DNA of 64,000 nt from NCBI RefSeq assembly GCF_001428005.1, contig NZ_LMSB01000007.1, forward strand, positions 49,244 to 113,243, given 5' to 3'. Position numbers and translations under genes: made by a program. The DNA is from Arthrobacter sp. Soil736. Lineage in GTDB: Bacteria > Actinomycetota > Actinomycetes > Actinomycetales > Micrococcaceae. This document shows positions 34,240 through 42,275 of this stretch, in pieces. A model generated the notes under the pieces. The model was given only the letters and a program-made list of their open reading frames with translations, was not told where the DNA came from and made no database searches. Position 1 is the stretch's first letter. Each line of letters starts with the position of its first letter.

Positions 34240-35358
34240 TCACTGCGCAATCGACGATGTCAGCAAATCGAAATAGGCGCTGCCTGGGTTCCAATCGACG
34301 GGGTGCAGCAAGGTCCCCAGAGCAGGATTCAGCGCGCTGTACATCATGCCGTCTCCCGCGTAAATACCGACATGCCCCCAGGTGTCCGGCCCCTGCGGAT
34401 TCTGGACAACCAAGTCACCTGGCTGCGGACTGTCCGTTCGGTGCCCGACTCTCCACTGTTCGACGCGCGGAAGGTTGATTCCGACCTGCCTGTAGATCCA
34501 CTGGACATATCCGGAGCAGTCCCAAGCTTTGTACGCTGTTCCACCCCAAATGTACGTCCCGCCGACGCCCGCTTGGGTAAAGCGCAAGATATCCTTGCGG
34601 ATCTGAGGCAGGCTCGCCGGTGCTACCGGCTGTGCCGCCTCCATCGGCGAATCGTTGCACATGGCCGGCGCGGTGACACCCTCGAGTGAATCGACTATGG
34701 CTGTGGCCTGAGACTCCCATCGCGCGTACAGCTCGGGAAAAGCCGACACCTGGACAGCCTGAGCGGCCTGGCCTTTGTCCATGGACTGCCACCCCGATAC
34801 ATCGAGTAACCCCCGAGGACTGCCGCGATTAGGACCCGATGGCCCGCCATAGAAGGCACGGGCGTTGTAGTCAGGGTCCATCAGCTCCTCGACGCTCCCC
34901 CAGCCGGCTGCCGGGCGCTGCTGGGCAGTCCCAAGTGAGTCATGATCGCTTCCGACGCCGTCGTGTGAGAACTGGAACGAGGCCGGGACATTCGAGTTAG
35001 CTAGGACTCTGAGGCTGGATTCCTGAAGAGCCATCATGATGGCGATAATCAAGGCTTCTTGCGGTACTCCCAGTTGCTTCCCGACCGAAATGTAGCCCTT
35101 GGCTACTGCGATCTGGTCTGAAGTGAGCCAGACCGGTTCCGAGCTGCCAGTGTGGATTTCCAGAGCACCCGCACTGCGATCCGCCGAACGATTGTCCGCA
35201 GGTATAGCGGATGTGCAGACGGAGTCGGAGCTCGACGGCTTAGCGACTAACACGGTAACAAAGGCGCAGAAAACCACGCCGAACATCAGTGCCACGACCA
35301 TGGCGACGGCGGTCGCGGCGCGCAGCAGGGTACGACGCTTGGCCACGGCCACAAACAC
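34240..35358 (-). CDS. Transfer-associated peptidoglycan hydrolase (NlpC/P60)
   Basis: A 372-residue protein that would open the cell wall for the channel. Seen: an N-terminal signal anchor (AATAVAMVVALMFGVVFCAF), a lysozyme/transglycosylase-like middle (QEALIIAIMMALQESSLRVL with Glu in QESS), and a C-terminal NlpC/P60 domain. Its catalytic Cys is in WDCSGYVQWIY and its His in TWGHVGIYAGDGM. A GTG start at 35358 follows the VirB8-like gene by 15 bases. Confidence 0.9.
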   Translation of the reverse strand: MFVAVAKRRTLLRAATAVAMVVALMFGVVFCAFVTVLVAKPSSSDSVCTSAIPADNRSADRSAGALEIHTGSSEPVWLTSDQIAVAKGYISVGKQLGVPQEALIIAIMMALQESSLRVLANSNVPASFQFSHDGVGSDHDSLGTAQQRPAAGWGSVEELMDPDYNARAFYGGPSGPNRGSPRGLLDVSGWQSMDKGQAAQAVQVSAFPELYARWESQATAIVDSLEGVTAPAMCNDSPMEAAQPVAPASLPQIRKDILRFTQAGVGGTYIWGGTAYKAWDCSGYVQWIYRQVGINLPRVEQWRVGHRTDSPQPGDLVVQNPQGPDTWGHVGIYAGDGMMYSALNPALGTLLHPVDWNPGSAYFDLLTSSIAQ

Positions 35359-35373
35359 TTGCCGGGAACGGCA

Positions 35374-36102
35374 TCAGTACACGATCCTGCTTGGGGTCGC
35401 GTAGAACCCGGCCATCGTGCAACGGTCGGGCGGGGCATTTGCTGCCGGCGGACAATTGACGATGACGCTGACAGCCGCCATGAAGGCGTTGCGGGCGTTG
35501 GCCGTCTGATCCACGACTCTCAGAGCGACGGTGCAGACGTGAAGACCCAGCCAGGGTGCCGGGCGCTCTCGCACCTCGGCCAACTCCTCATCACAGGTCA
35601 TGGATTCAGCCGTGGCCGTTCGGAAGGCCTTCTGCCCGGCCAAGGACGCAAAGGCTCCGGCGTTGATGCCTGTGGCTTCAAATTCATGGGCAAGAACGGC
35701 CAACGGATTCGAACCGTCCGGCAGGACGTCCCACCAGCTACGGAGGCGGCCATAGACCTCCGAGTACGACGACGTTCGTGTGTCCCAGGTGTAAATGGCC
35801 TGAGCCGCGGCTGTTGCCAGCGTCCGATAGTTCGTGGTGTGCGGAACTCCAGTCGTTCCCTCGGCGGCTGGGGCCTTAGTCGAGGTCGTTGAAACAGACG
35901 GTGCGGACGACGGCGGATGGCCAGTGGAAGGTGCCTGCGGCGATGTTGCCGGATCCGCCGTCGTACTCGTTGACGGAGGTCGCGGCGACCCAGGCAAGAC
36001 AAGCAGCACGGTGGCAACGGCAGCTGCCAGGATTGCAAAAACGAGCCACAAGCGGCGGCCGCGATTCTGACCTCGCCACCCAGATTCTCTGGACCGTAAC
36101 AT
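35374..36102 (-). CDS. Membrane-anchored conjugation protein, VirB8/TcpC-like
   Basis: A 242-residue protein with one N-terminal membrane helix (LWLVFAILAAAVATVLLVLP), a Ser/Thr/Pro linker and a folded outer domain (NYRTLATAAAQAIYTWDTRT, SYSEVYGRLRSWWDVLPDGS). One helix plus an NTF2-like outer domain is the VirB8/TcpC plan. Similarity is by layout, not strong sequence. The ATG at 36102 is preferred over 36150 because GGGAGGCGAGA lies directly before it. It is second in the operon, after the sigma factor. Confidence 0.6.
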   Translation of the reverse strand: MLRSRESGWRGQNRGRRLWLVFAILAAAVATVLLVLPGSPRPPSTSTTADPATSPQAPSTGHPPSSAPSVSTTSTKAPAAEGTTGVPHTTNYRTLATAAAQAIYTWDTRTSSYSEVYGRLRSWWDVLPDGSNPLAVLAHEFEATGINAGAFASLAGQKAFRTATAESMTCDEELAEVRERPAPWLGLHVCTVALRVVDQTANARNAFMAAVSVIVNCPPAANAPPDRCTMAGFYATPSRIVY

Positions 36103-36153
36103 TCTCGCCTCCCTCACCCAGTTCATGGCGGGCATGCGGGCTGAGTGCATGAC

Positions 36154-37065
36154 TCAGCGACTTTTCATTGCCCCCCGGAGAGTCCGCCACGCAGTCTGAT
36201 AGAGCCTACGGGCGCAGCCAATCTGGACCGCAACGTAGCGTTCTGTAACGCCAAGCTCAATGGCTAAAGCAGCTATGGCCTTGTGTCTCTCTGGCCCGCG
36301 TACATCAGGACGCACAATAGTTTCGGCCACCCCACGCAGAAGCGGACTAGGCAGGCAGTCGACCGCGCACCGACACAGCTCCTGTAGATTTCGGATGGTT
36401 CCAGGCTCGACATCCAGTGCTTTGTTGATCGTCTTCGCGGTCTGGCGCACCACGGTTACCGCATTCCAGCGGCGCCGATCTTGAGGCGACGGCGGTCCGT
36501 ACTTGCGCGGTCCTGAAAGACTGTCCACCGCAAGTCCCCAAATGGGTGCGGAAACAGAGGCGCGTGTTAGACCCAGCAAGACCTGAGCCGAATGTTGGTC
36601 GAGTACCTTTTCAGCGCTTCGATCCTCGTACCGATCCACCACTAAAACGGCCAAGGCGTCGAACGACGCTGAGTCCTCCGCGTTCGCCGGGTCGAGGATC
36701 AGCGGGAGTGTCTGATGTGTCAGCTCTCGACGGATGTGTGCAGCACAGACATTGATTGCAACGCCCTGCACCCAGGCCGCAAACCGCACGCCCGGCAACG
36801 GTCGATAACGACCTCGGGACACCCCATCCCAAACGGCCACCCTAACGTCCTGCATGACATCATCGACGTCGCATGTGCGGCCAATCCGCGACAAATGCGA
36901 GATGACATACCGGCGCACCCCCTCGACGGCCACCATCATCTGGTCCACAGATATCGTGATTTCTTCAGACGACGGCGGACGCTGCAGGGAGACGTCGACG
37001 CTGGTTGACTTTGATTGATTCCGCTCGGCGTGATTCGCCTTGGTTTCGACGCGCATGGTCTTCAC
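36154..37065 (-). CDS. Sigma-70-like factor heading the transfer operon
   Basis: A 303-residue protein. Residues about 60-115 (DVDDVMQDVRVAVWDGVSRG and VRFAAWVQGVAINVCAAHIR) match sigma region 2 of ECF-type factors. The C-terminal part (AIAALAIELGVTERYVAVQI and the following ARRLYQTAWRTLRG) is an HTH of region 4. The spacer between the two is about 120 residues, much longer than in ordinary ECF factors. It is the first gene of the minus-strand secretion operon, so it probably directs its own operon or other element promoters. The start is 37065 or, nine bases later, 37056. Confidence 0.7.
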   Translation of the reverse strand: MKTMRVETKANHAERNQSKSTSVDVSLQRPPSSEEITISVDQMMVAVEGVRRYVISHLSRIGRTCDVDDVMQDVRVAVWDGVSRGRYRPLPGVRFAAWVQGVAINVCAAHIRRELTHQTLPLILDPANAEDSASFDALAVLVVDRYEDRSAEKVLDQHSAQVLLGLTRASVSAPIWGLAVDSLSGPRKYGPPSPQDRRRWNAVTVVRQTAKTINKALDVEPGTIRNLQELCRCAVDCLPSPLLRGVAETIVRPDVRGPERHKAIAALAIELGVTERYVAVQIGCARRLYQTAWRTLRGAMKSR

Positions 37066-37164
37066 CGTTTCAACTGACAGTTTCCGACAACTCCGGCCCC
37101 AGCACTCGGCGCCTCAGACGTGGCCTCAACATTGCACTTCAACCACAATGGCAATCTCTTATGA

Positions 37165-37201
37165 AAAGTATTGTCGAAGATAATTAAAGTATCGTCAAGA
37201 G
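37165..37201. promoter_or_regulatory. Direct repeats in the sigma/wHTH divergent region
   Basis: AAAGTATTGTCGA (37165-37177) and AAAGTATCGTCAA (37186-37198) share 11 of 13 bases and are spaced 21 bases, two helical turns. This A/T-rich patch lies between the divergent sigma-factor and wHTH genes and is a likely regulator binding site. Confidence 0.5.
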
Positions 37202-37244
37202 TGCTGTTCTTACTTTTCCGGTGCGGTTCCGCAACAATGGTTCC

Positions 37245-37568
37245 ATGCCACGTATCACGCAGCCTCAGGACGACGCATGGTCGCCCGACGTCGAGGCTGC
37301 CGTGGCGACGTTTGGCAACAGATCGCGGAACGAGATCCTTCGCTATCTTTCAACGCATGGCCCCGCGACGCGGGGCGACATCGTTGCTGCCGTCAGCGCA
37401 GGTGAGCCCAGTGTCGCCAAGCACCTGCTCGCACTGGAGGAAGCAGGCGCGATCGTCGTCGATGTCGAAGTTGGCCGTCGTCACGGCCGCTCGCCGCGCT
37501 ACTCAGCTAACGCTGTGCGGATCAAGGAGCTCCTTGACGCCCATCTTCGGTATCTGCTGGAGCGCTAG
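37245..37568 (+). CDS. ArsR-like winged-helix regulator (first copy)
   Basis: A 107-residue protein with a winged helix covering most of its length (NRSRNEILRYLSTHG, GDIVAAVSAGEPSVAKHLLA, LEEAGAIVVDVEVGRRHGRS). There is no obvious metal-binding Cys set. The ATG at 37245 follows an A/T-rich divergent region with direct repeats. It is divergent from the sigma factor and its 3' end overlaps the convergent XRE gene by 47 bases. It is paralogous to the gene at 38234. Confidence 0.75.
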   Translation: MPRITQPQDDAWSPDVEAAVATFGNRSRNEILRYLSTHGPATRGDIVAAVSAGEPSVAKHLLALEEAGAIVVDVEVGRRHGRSPRYSANAVRIKELLDAHLRYLLER

Positions 37569-38028
37569 CTGCTGCCTGTTCGCCGCCAGGGTGAAGGCTG
37601 ATGTCCCTGTTGAGGTACTCGGAGATGGCGCGCAGTGTTTCCGGAGAGACATCTCCTAGAGTTCGAACAGCGAAGGACTTCACACGAGCCGCCCGAAGCG
37701 ACTTGACGAACTCAAGCTGCGAATCAATGCGTTCAGGCAGGTCGGCGTCCTTGCCGAGCAGGAGATACGAGGCATCCACGTTGAAGATGTCGCAAAGTGC
37801 AGTGAGAAGTGCCGGATCACTGACTAGTCGCCCCCTGCCGTCCTTCATGTAGAACCAGCGGGCGCGAGAGAGCTTGACCCCCCTACTCGCCAATTCTGCC
37901 TGAATCTCCCGAAAGGTGACCGGCGCTCCCCGTTCGGCAACAACGACGTCCAGCAACAGATTCAGACGACGGGCGAGACGCGCTTGAGGGGCGAATGTCC
38001 CGTCAAGGCCAGCATCGTCACCAAGCAT
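37522..38028 (-). CDS. XRE-type regulator (first copy)
   Basis: A 168-residue protein: LARRLNLLLDVVVAERGAPV, FREIQAELASRGVKLSRARW, FYMKDGRGRLVSDPALLTAL and IFNVDASYLLLGKDADLPER. This is a helix-turn-helix start plus a C-terminal helical domain, like the EspR-type DNA-binding proteins of actinobacteria. It closely resembles the protein at 39728 across its length. Convergent overlap with the wHTH gene may allow antisense control. Confidence 0.7.
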   Translation of the reverse strand: MLGDDAGLDGTFAPQARLARRLNLLLDVVVAERGAPVTFREIQAELASRGVKLSRARWFYMKDGRGRLVSDPALLTALCDIFNVDASYLLLGKDADLPERIDSQLEFVKSLRAARVKSFAVRTLGDVSPETLRAISEYLNRDISLHPGGEQAAASAPADTEDGRQGAP

Positions 38029-38171
38029 CGCCCATCCCTTCGCGTTGGCCGAAACAGGTCGGGTTCAGCCCGCTTCTCCTTGCCCCCAGTATTCCGCGAG
38101 TCATCCAGAGGGGCAATCGCTGCCACATGCAGACCGGAACCTTCCCACCGGGAGCTAGGAGGAGTAGCCTT

Positions 38172-38195
38172 CTGCTGTAGACCCGTCTACAGCAG
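38172..38195. promoter_or_regulatory. Perfect palindromic operator upstream of the second wHTH gene
   Basis: CTGCTGTAGAC-CC-GTCTACAGCAG is a perfect 11-bp inverted repeat with a 2-base centre, 39 bases before the ATG at 38234. There is no T-tract, so an operator for the wHTH regulator or the neighbouring XRE protein is the best reading. Confidence 0.65.
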
Positions 38196-38233
38196 CTGGC
38201 TTACTCTTCATCCTTACTCAAGCTGTGGTCTCC

Positions 38234-38512
38234 ATGTCGAACATCTTGATGAACCGAACGCGAAGCCAAATCCTCCGCTTCCTTCTAAGGAACGGCTCGT
38301 CAACGTGTGGCGAGATCGCTTCCCAACTCGGTGCATCGCATTCAGCCGTCCGGCGGCACCTAGCTCTACTTCATTCGGTTGGACTCGTGGTACCCGCATC
38401 TGCAAGGAGATTCGAGGCTTGCCCTGAACAGGTTCGCGGACAGCTCCAAGCCATGGCGGCTGTGTTTGCGGGCGAGGTCAATACGACGGGTTCGTCGATG
38501 CCAATGGATTAG
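38234..38512 (+). CDS. ArsR-like winged-helix regulator (second copy)
   Basis: A 92-residue protein with NRTRSQILRFLLRNGSSTCG, EIASQLGASHSAVRRHLALL and HSVGLVV. The pattern Asn-Arg-x-Arg-x-x-Ile-Leu-Arg and the spacing match the protein at 37245, so the two are paralogues. A perfect palindrome lies just upstream. The last four bases overlap the end of the convergent alpha/beta hydrolase gene. Confidence 0.7.
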   Translation: MSNILMNRTRSQILRFLLRNGSSTCGEIASQLGASHSAVRRHLALLHSVGLVVPASARRFEACPEQVRGQLQAMAAVFAGEVNTTGSSMPMD

Positions 38513-39783
38513 AACTCCGCCACAGCGCTCGTCAGCTCTCCGACGTCATCCAATTCCGTGGTCACTGCTCCCAGGCCCAGACCCAAGAGCCAGTCAGCGA
38601 CCGCACTCTCCCACTTCTCAGCATCGACGTTCCATTCCTGAGAGTGCCCCTCTACTTCAAAGGGCACGAGATGAATTAGGTCCGGACGAAGTTTTGCCGT
38701 GAGCTGCGAAACTTCGAAGGGCGTAGAAAGATCACCCATTCCGTGCAATATCAGAACTGGCTTGTTGAGCTCAGACGCCCGGCCAACCCAATCTGATGAC
38801 TGAAAATCGAGTGGCTCCGCAAGCCCTGTGACCCACCGGAATGTCTTGGTCCGCATAAGACCTAACCCCAGAGACGCGATCGGAGCCGGCAGTCCGGTTG
38901 CCCGAGCATTCGAGATCAATGTCCTAGTCCAGTCCATGACAGGAGCATCGAGAACAAGTCCAGAGACGTAGCCGGAGTGGGCCGACAAATCATCCAACCG
39001 CAGAGCGATGGATCCACCCAGCGACCAGCCGAAAAGCACAATCTGCCGCGCTCCTTCGCCGACGGCGTACCTCACCGCAGCTTCGACGTCGCGCCATTCG
39101 GTTTGACCCAGCATGTACCGGGCGTCGGCCGCTGCAGGCGCCTCACGGTCATTTCGAAATGAGACGACCAGCGACGTGCATCCCAGCCGATTGGCAACTG
39201 GAACTCCGCGGAGAGCCCCGGCCCTGGTTCCCCCCATCCCATGGATGTGTATTGCCCAGATGTCCGAAGTGGCCGTAATCTTGGTGGGCGCAAACTTCCA
39301 CGCCGGAGCGGCGCCATGCTCAACTGGAATCTCAACCTCTGAATACGGCAGGCCAAGTTGGTCAGGCTTCGAGAATACATACCCGCTCCAGATTCCTGCC
39401 CGGGCGGTCGTCAAATCGCCAGCGTCGACCCGCTCCACAACTCGTGAGACTGTGCCGGCTTCAGCATTCATCCCGGTGATCGGACCTATGCAGGCATGGC
39501 CGGAGCCCTTAGCAAACCATAGGCTGTAACGCCCTGGCGCGGTTGTCTGCGGTGAAGTAGGCAGGTCGATGAGTGATGAGCCGTCGGCATCTCGAAAAAC
39601 CCGTCGGATGGGAAGATCCTCTTTGCGGAAAGTCTTGGGCACGACCACTTGCCGCGCAAAATATACCGCAGCAAGACATGCTGTGGCGCCCCCGAGGGCG
39701 GCCGCCGTCGCCAGCCCACCAATGACCCTACGAACGCCCGTTATCGTCGCCACCTTGGTCTCCACCTCCGAGCCGTTCATCAA
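38509..39783 (-). CDS. Membrane-anchored alpha/beta hydrolase
   Basis: A 424-residue protein with one N-terminal membrane helix (VIGGLATAAALGGATACLAA), a connecting domain of about 130 residues and an alpha/beta-hydrolase core. The core has IHIHGMGG (oxyanion strand), the nucleophile elbow GWSLGGSIAL, Asp in ILHGMGDLSTPF, and His in EVEGHSQEWNV. The triad is complete. The substrate is unknown. It follows the XRE gene with a 56-base overlap and probably shares its message. A start at ATG 39780 is equally possible. Confidence 0.82.
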   Translation of the reverse strand: MMNGSEVETKVATITGVRRVIGGLATAAALGGATACLAAVYFARQVVVPKTFRKEDLPIRRVFRDADGSSLIDLPTSPQTTAPGRYSLWFAKGSGHACIGPITGMNAEAGTVSRVVERVDAGDLTTARAGIWSGYVFSKPDQLGLPYSEVEIPVEHGAAPAWKFAPTKITATSDIWAIHIHGMGGTRAGALRGVPVANRLGCTSLVVSFRNDREAPAAADARYMLGQTEWRDVEAAVRYAVGEGARQIVLFGWSLGGSIALRLDDLSAHSGYVSGLVLDAPVMDWTRTLISNARATGLPAPIASLGLGLMRTKTFRWVTGLAEPLDFQSSDWVGRASELNKPVLILHGMGDLSTPFEVSQLTAKLRPDLIHLVPFEVEGHSQEWNVDAEKWESAVADWLLGLGLGAVTTELDDVGELTSAVAEF

Positions 39784-40189
39784 TCACCTTGCGAAGCCGT
39801 AAGAGGGTATCAGGGGAGATACCCTGCAGCTGCCGCGCGGCAAAGTTCCGCACACGAGCTTCACGCAAACTACGCAGCAACTCAAGCTGGGCATCAACGA
39901 GTCTGGGAACGTCGCTGGAATCATCCAGCAGGTACTCGGAGTCGACGCCGAAAAATTCAGCGAGATTCCGCAAGAGCGCTTCATCAGTGGCCAGCGAGCC
40001 ATCCCCGCTCCGCATGTATGCCCAGCGCGAGCGTGACAAAGGCGTTCCGCGTTGCGCCATCTGATGACTGATCTGTTGATAGGTAAGGAGCTCCGACCCT
40101 TTCGCCTCGAAAAGGTCAAGCAGTAGGTTCAGCTTCCGAGCGAGTTTTGCTTGGGGCGTGTCCGAAGAATTGGCGTCTGATTCTGTCAT
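39728..40189 (-). CDS. XRE-type regulator (second copy)
   Basis: A 153-residue protein from the ATG at 40189 (after AAGGGGGAG). Core: AKLARKLNLLLDLFEAKGSE, YQQISHQMAQRGTPLSRSRW, AYMRSGDGSLATDEALLRNL and FFGVDSEYLLDDSSDVPR. It lines up residue for residue with the XRE protein at 37522, including the C-terminal QLELLRSLREARVRNFAARQ segment. It overlaps both the upstream membrane-protein gene and the downstream hydrolase gene, so the three are translated in sequence. Confidence 0.7.
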   Translation of the reverse strand: MTESDANSSDTPQAKLARKLNLLLDLFEAKGSELLTYQQISHQMAQRGTPLSRSRWAYMRSGDGSLATDEALLRNLAEFFGVDSEYLLDDSSDVPRLVDAQLELLRSLREARVRNFAARQLQGISPDTLLRLRKVIDERLGGGDQGGDDNGRS

Positions 40190-41216
40190 GAAGCGTGCTC
40201 CCCCTTCCGACAGTGTGGGGACCCGTTCCATCTTCCGTCCGCGAAGGAGGTACGGCCAGATACTGCTCCACTCGGTTGAGCACTTGGTGGTCACGATCAT
40301 CCAATACCTTCAAGAGCTCAGGATCGATAAGGAGGGCATCCTGGATTTCGACCAGCATCCTATGGAGGCGCCGTCTGGCTGAGTCAGGCCGATCGACAAT
40401 TTCGGCGGAGGAAACGAGCCGGACCTCCCGCCTCTGATCCGTCGTCTTTTCCCAGACCTCGGTAAGGCGACCGACCAAGGTGGCTTCCGTCTTCGATTCC
40501 CTCCTGCGGGAAATCCGACGAGCCGTGGGTGGCAGGGCGAGTCCCGCACATAGGAAGGCCATCGCTCCGACGAGGGCAGCATCGTAAACAAGTGAAAGGG
40601 CTCTCATCCCTACCAAATCCCCGTGCAGGTGGAGAACGTCCATTCCCAAGACGGCCAAAACTAAGATCACAGCTAGTGAACAGCCCACACCGATAAGAGT
40701 GAACGCTATGCGGAAGTAGGGCCTGGACATATTGCCCCGGAACCTAAAGCACGTGTAGCCCGTGATGCCTACGACGATTCCAATGTAGCCAAATTGAACT
40801 GCGGAATAGACGGCAGCGGACCACTGATCTCCAAAGTCCTTCATGAAACTCGTGGATGAGTATGGGGCAGCGACAGCGCTGAAACAGACGATGAGGCCCA
40901 CAATCACGAGTCCCAAAATAGCAAGGCCGAAGTGATCCCGCCGCGACGGAATCTCTTCGGGGTCGGCAGCACGAAGAATCGCCCTTGACAGGAAATATAT
41001 GCCGACAACCATCAAGATGTTCGCGAGCAGATCCAGCACGTTACGACTACCAACCAAGGCGTCTCCGGCAACGTAGACCTGGTCGATGTTCAGCGTGAGA
41101 GCAGTCGCGATGGTTACAGCTGCCACCAAAATGCTGTGATCAGCGCGCCATCGGAGTCCCGGCAACAGGCAAAGCACGAGACCCCAGATTAGGGAGGCCG
41201 CCAGGAGCTGGATCAT
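40116..41216 (-). CDS. Polytopic membrane protein (MAB_1171c/DUF6545-like)
   Basis: A 366-residue protein with about seven membrane spans in the first 240 residues (LIWGLVLCLLPGLR, ILVAAVTIATALTLNI, LANILMVVGIYFLSRAI, FGLAILGLVIVGLIVCFSAV, AVQFGYIGIVVGITGYTCF, IGVGCSLAVILVLAVLGM, LVGAMAFLCAGLALP). They are followed by a cytoplasmic helical tail. The layout matches the MAB_1171c-type putative transporters that in actinobacteria sit beside ImmA/IrrE peptidases and XRE regulators. It is ATGA-coupled to the peptidase gene upstream. Its ligand or cargo is unknown. Confidence 0.7.
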   Translation of the reverse strand: MIQLLAASLIWGLVLCLLPGLRWRADHSILVAAVTIATALTLNIDQVYVAGDALVGSRNVLDLLANILMVVGIYFLSRAILRAADPEEIPSRRDHFGLAILGLVIVGLIVCFSAVAAPYSSTSFMKDFGDQWSAAVYSAVQFGYIGIVVGITGYTCFRFRGNMSRPYFRIAFTLIGVGCSLAVILVLAVLGMDVLHLHGDLVGMRALSLVYDAALVGAMAFLCAGLALPPTARRISRRRESKTEATLVGRLTEVWEKTTDQRREVRLVSSAEIVDRPDSARRRLHRMLVEIQDALLIDPELLKVLDDRDHQVLNRVEQYLAVPPSRTEDGTGPHTVGRGSTLHDRIRRQFFGHAPSKTRSEAEPTA

Positions 41217-41719
41217 CCGAAAATCCGTTCGAACGATCGTGGTTCGATGGTGCTTTCCCGGATCGCGGCTGCGAATAGGTCTGCCAGGCTTTCCGCTGCG
41301 GCCTCAACATGGTTAACAAAGCTGCTTCGCCCAAGGACTCGGGTAACGAGGTCACTGGACAGGTTAGGAAAGAGGACGCCGGCGTAATCCGCGGGTAGTA
41401 CCAACTCATCGTGGCGGAGAACCATGTGCCCTAGCTCATGAAGTACGAATTGTTGCCTGTGAAGCGCTGACGGCGTCGCGGCGTGCAAGATGATCTCAGC
41501 CGTGTCGGTCGACAGCCACAGCCCACAGACTGACCCACCATTGAGCGCACCTGAAACTTCAATCTCAATGCGCCGGCAACGGATGCGCTCGACAACTTCA
41601 ACAAGGCGCCCAAGAGTTAGATGTGTGGGTAGCAGCAGCGCCTTGAAAGCATGTGCGGCGCGTTCCGCCGGCGTTGTTCCTACGACCTTTGAACGATTTT
41701 CCATGAGCATCCCCAGCAA
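41213..41719 (-). CDS. ImmA/IrrE-family metallopeptidase
   Basis: A 168-residue protein with the zinc motif FVLHELGHMVLRHDE (HELGH) and a downstream Glu in EAAAESLADLFAAAI, the standard arrangement of ImmA/IrrE peptidases that cut or destabilise XRE-type repressors. It is the first gene of a four-gene unit: peptidase, membrane protein, XRE regulator, hydrolase. The start may be 41719, 41710 or 41704. Confidence 0.8.
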   Translation of the reverse strand: MLGMLMENRSKVVGTTPAERAAHAFKALLLPTHLTLGRLVEVVERIRCRRIEIEVSGALNGGSVCGLWLSTDTAEIILHAATPSALHRQQFVLHELGHMVLRHDELVLPADYAGVLFPNLSSDLVTRVLGRSSFVNHVEAAAESLADLFAAAIRESTIEPRSFERIFG

Positions 41720-41962
41720 TGCCTATGTCATTCCAAAATCAAGCCGGCGTCCAACGACCTCATCATCGCCGGGTTCGGCAAGTGGCAACCACTTGACCTC
41801 CATTGAACTCCCATGCTCTGGACATGTCCAGAGGGTGAGTCAACCAGAGATTCGAGGGCTTCCTCTTCGGGCAGTGCGGCAGTCCCCTTACAGCTGAGTC
41901 ATGTTCCCTGCTGGGTCAACCATCATGAACTGCCAAAGCAGTCGAGAAATTAGTGAGTTCCG

Positions 41963-42238
41963 ATGGATCTTGAATTCTTCGAGCCGGCCGAGGCAGCTGC
42001 CCTGATGAAGTGCACTGAGGCATGGCTACGAGACGGCGCCGCCAGCGGGCGATTTCCCCACGCCTGCTGGGGAAAAGGAAAAATCATCTTCACTTCCGAG
42101 CACATCATGGAAATCGCCCGGCTGAGTGAGATTCTCCCCGGCGACACAGCGCTGGCCGTCCCCGCCAGTCCAAAGACGGCTCCGAAGGAACGGCTCATTG
42201 GCACTCGCGCGAGAGTGCGACTCGCACCGGTCACCTGA
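41963..42238 (+). CDS. Excisionase-like (MerR/HTH_17-type) DNA-binding protein
   Basis: A 91-residue protein: FEPAEAAALMKCTEAWLRDG, AASGRFPHACWGKGKIIFTS, EHIMEIARL. This is the winged HTH of recombination directionality factors. It faces the integrase gene across 37 bases, the usual integrase-excisionase arrangement. About 240 bases in front of it show no gene. Confidence 0.75.
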   Translation: MDLEFFEPAEAAALMKCTEAWLRDGAASGRFPHACWGKGKIIFTSEHIMEIARLSEILPGDTALAVPASPKTAPKERLIGTRARVRLAPVT

Positions 42239-42275
42239 CCCAGCCGCAGATAGCTCAGTGCCGCGGCAGGATCCG

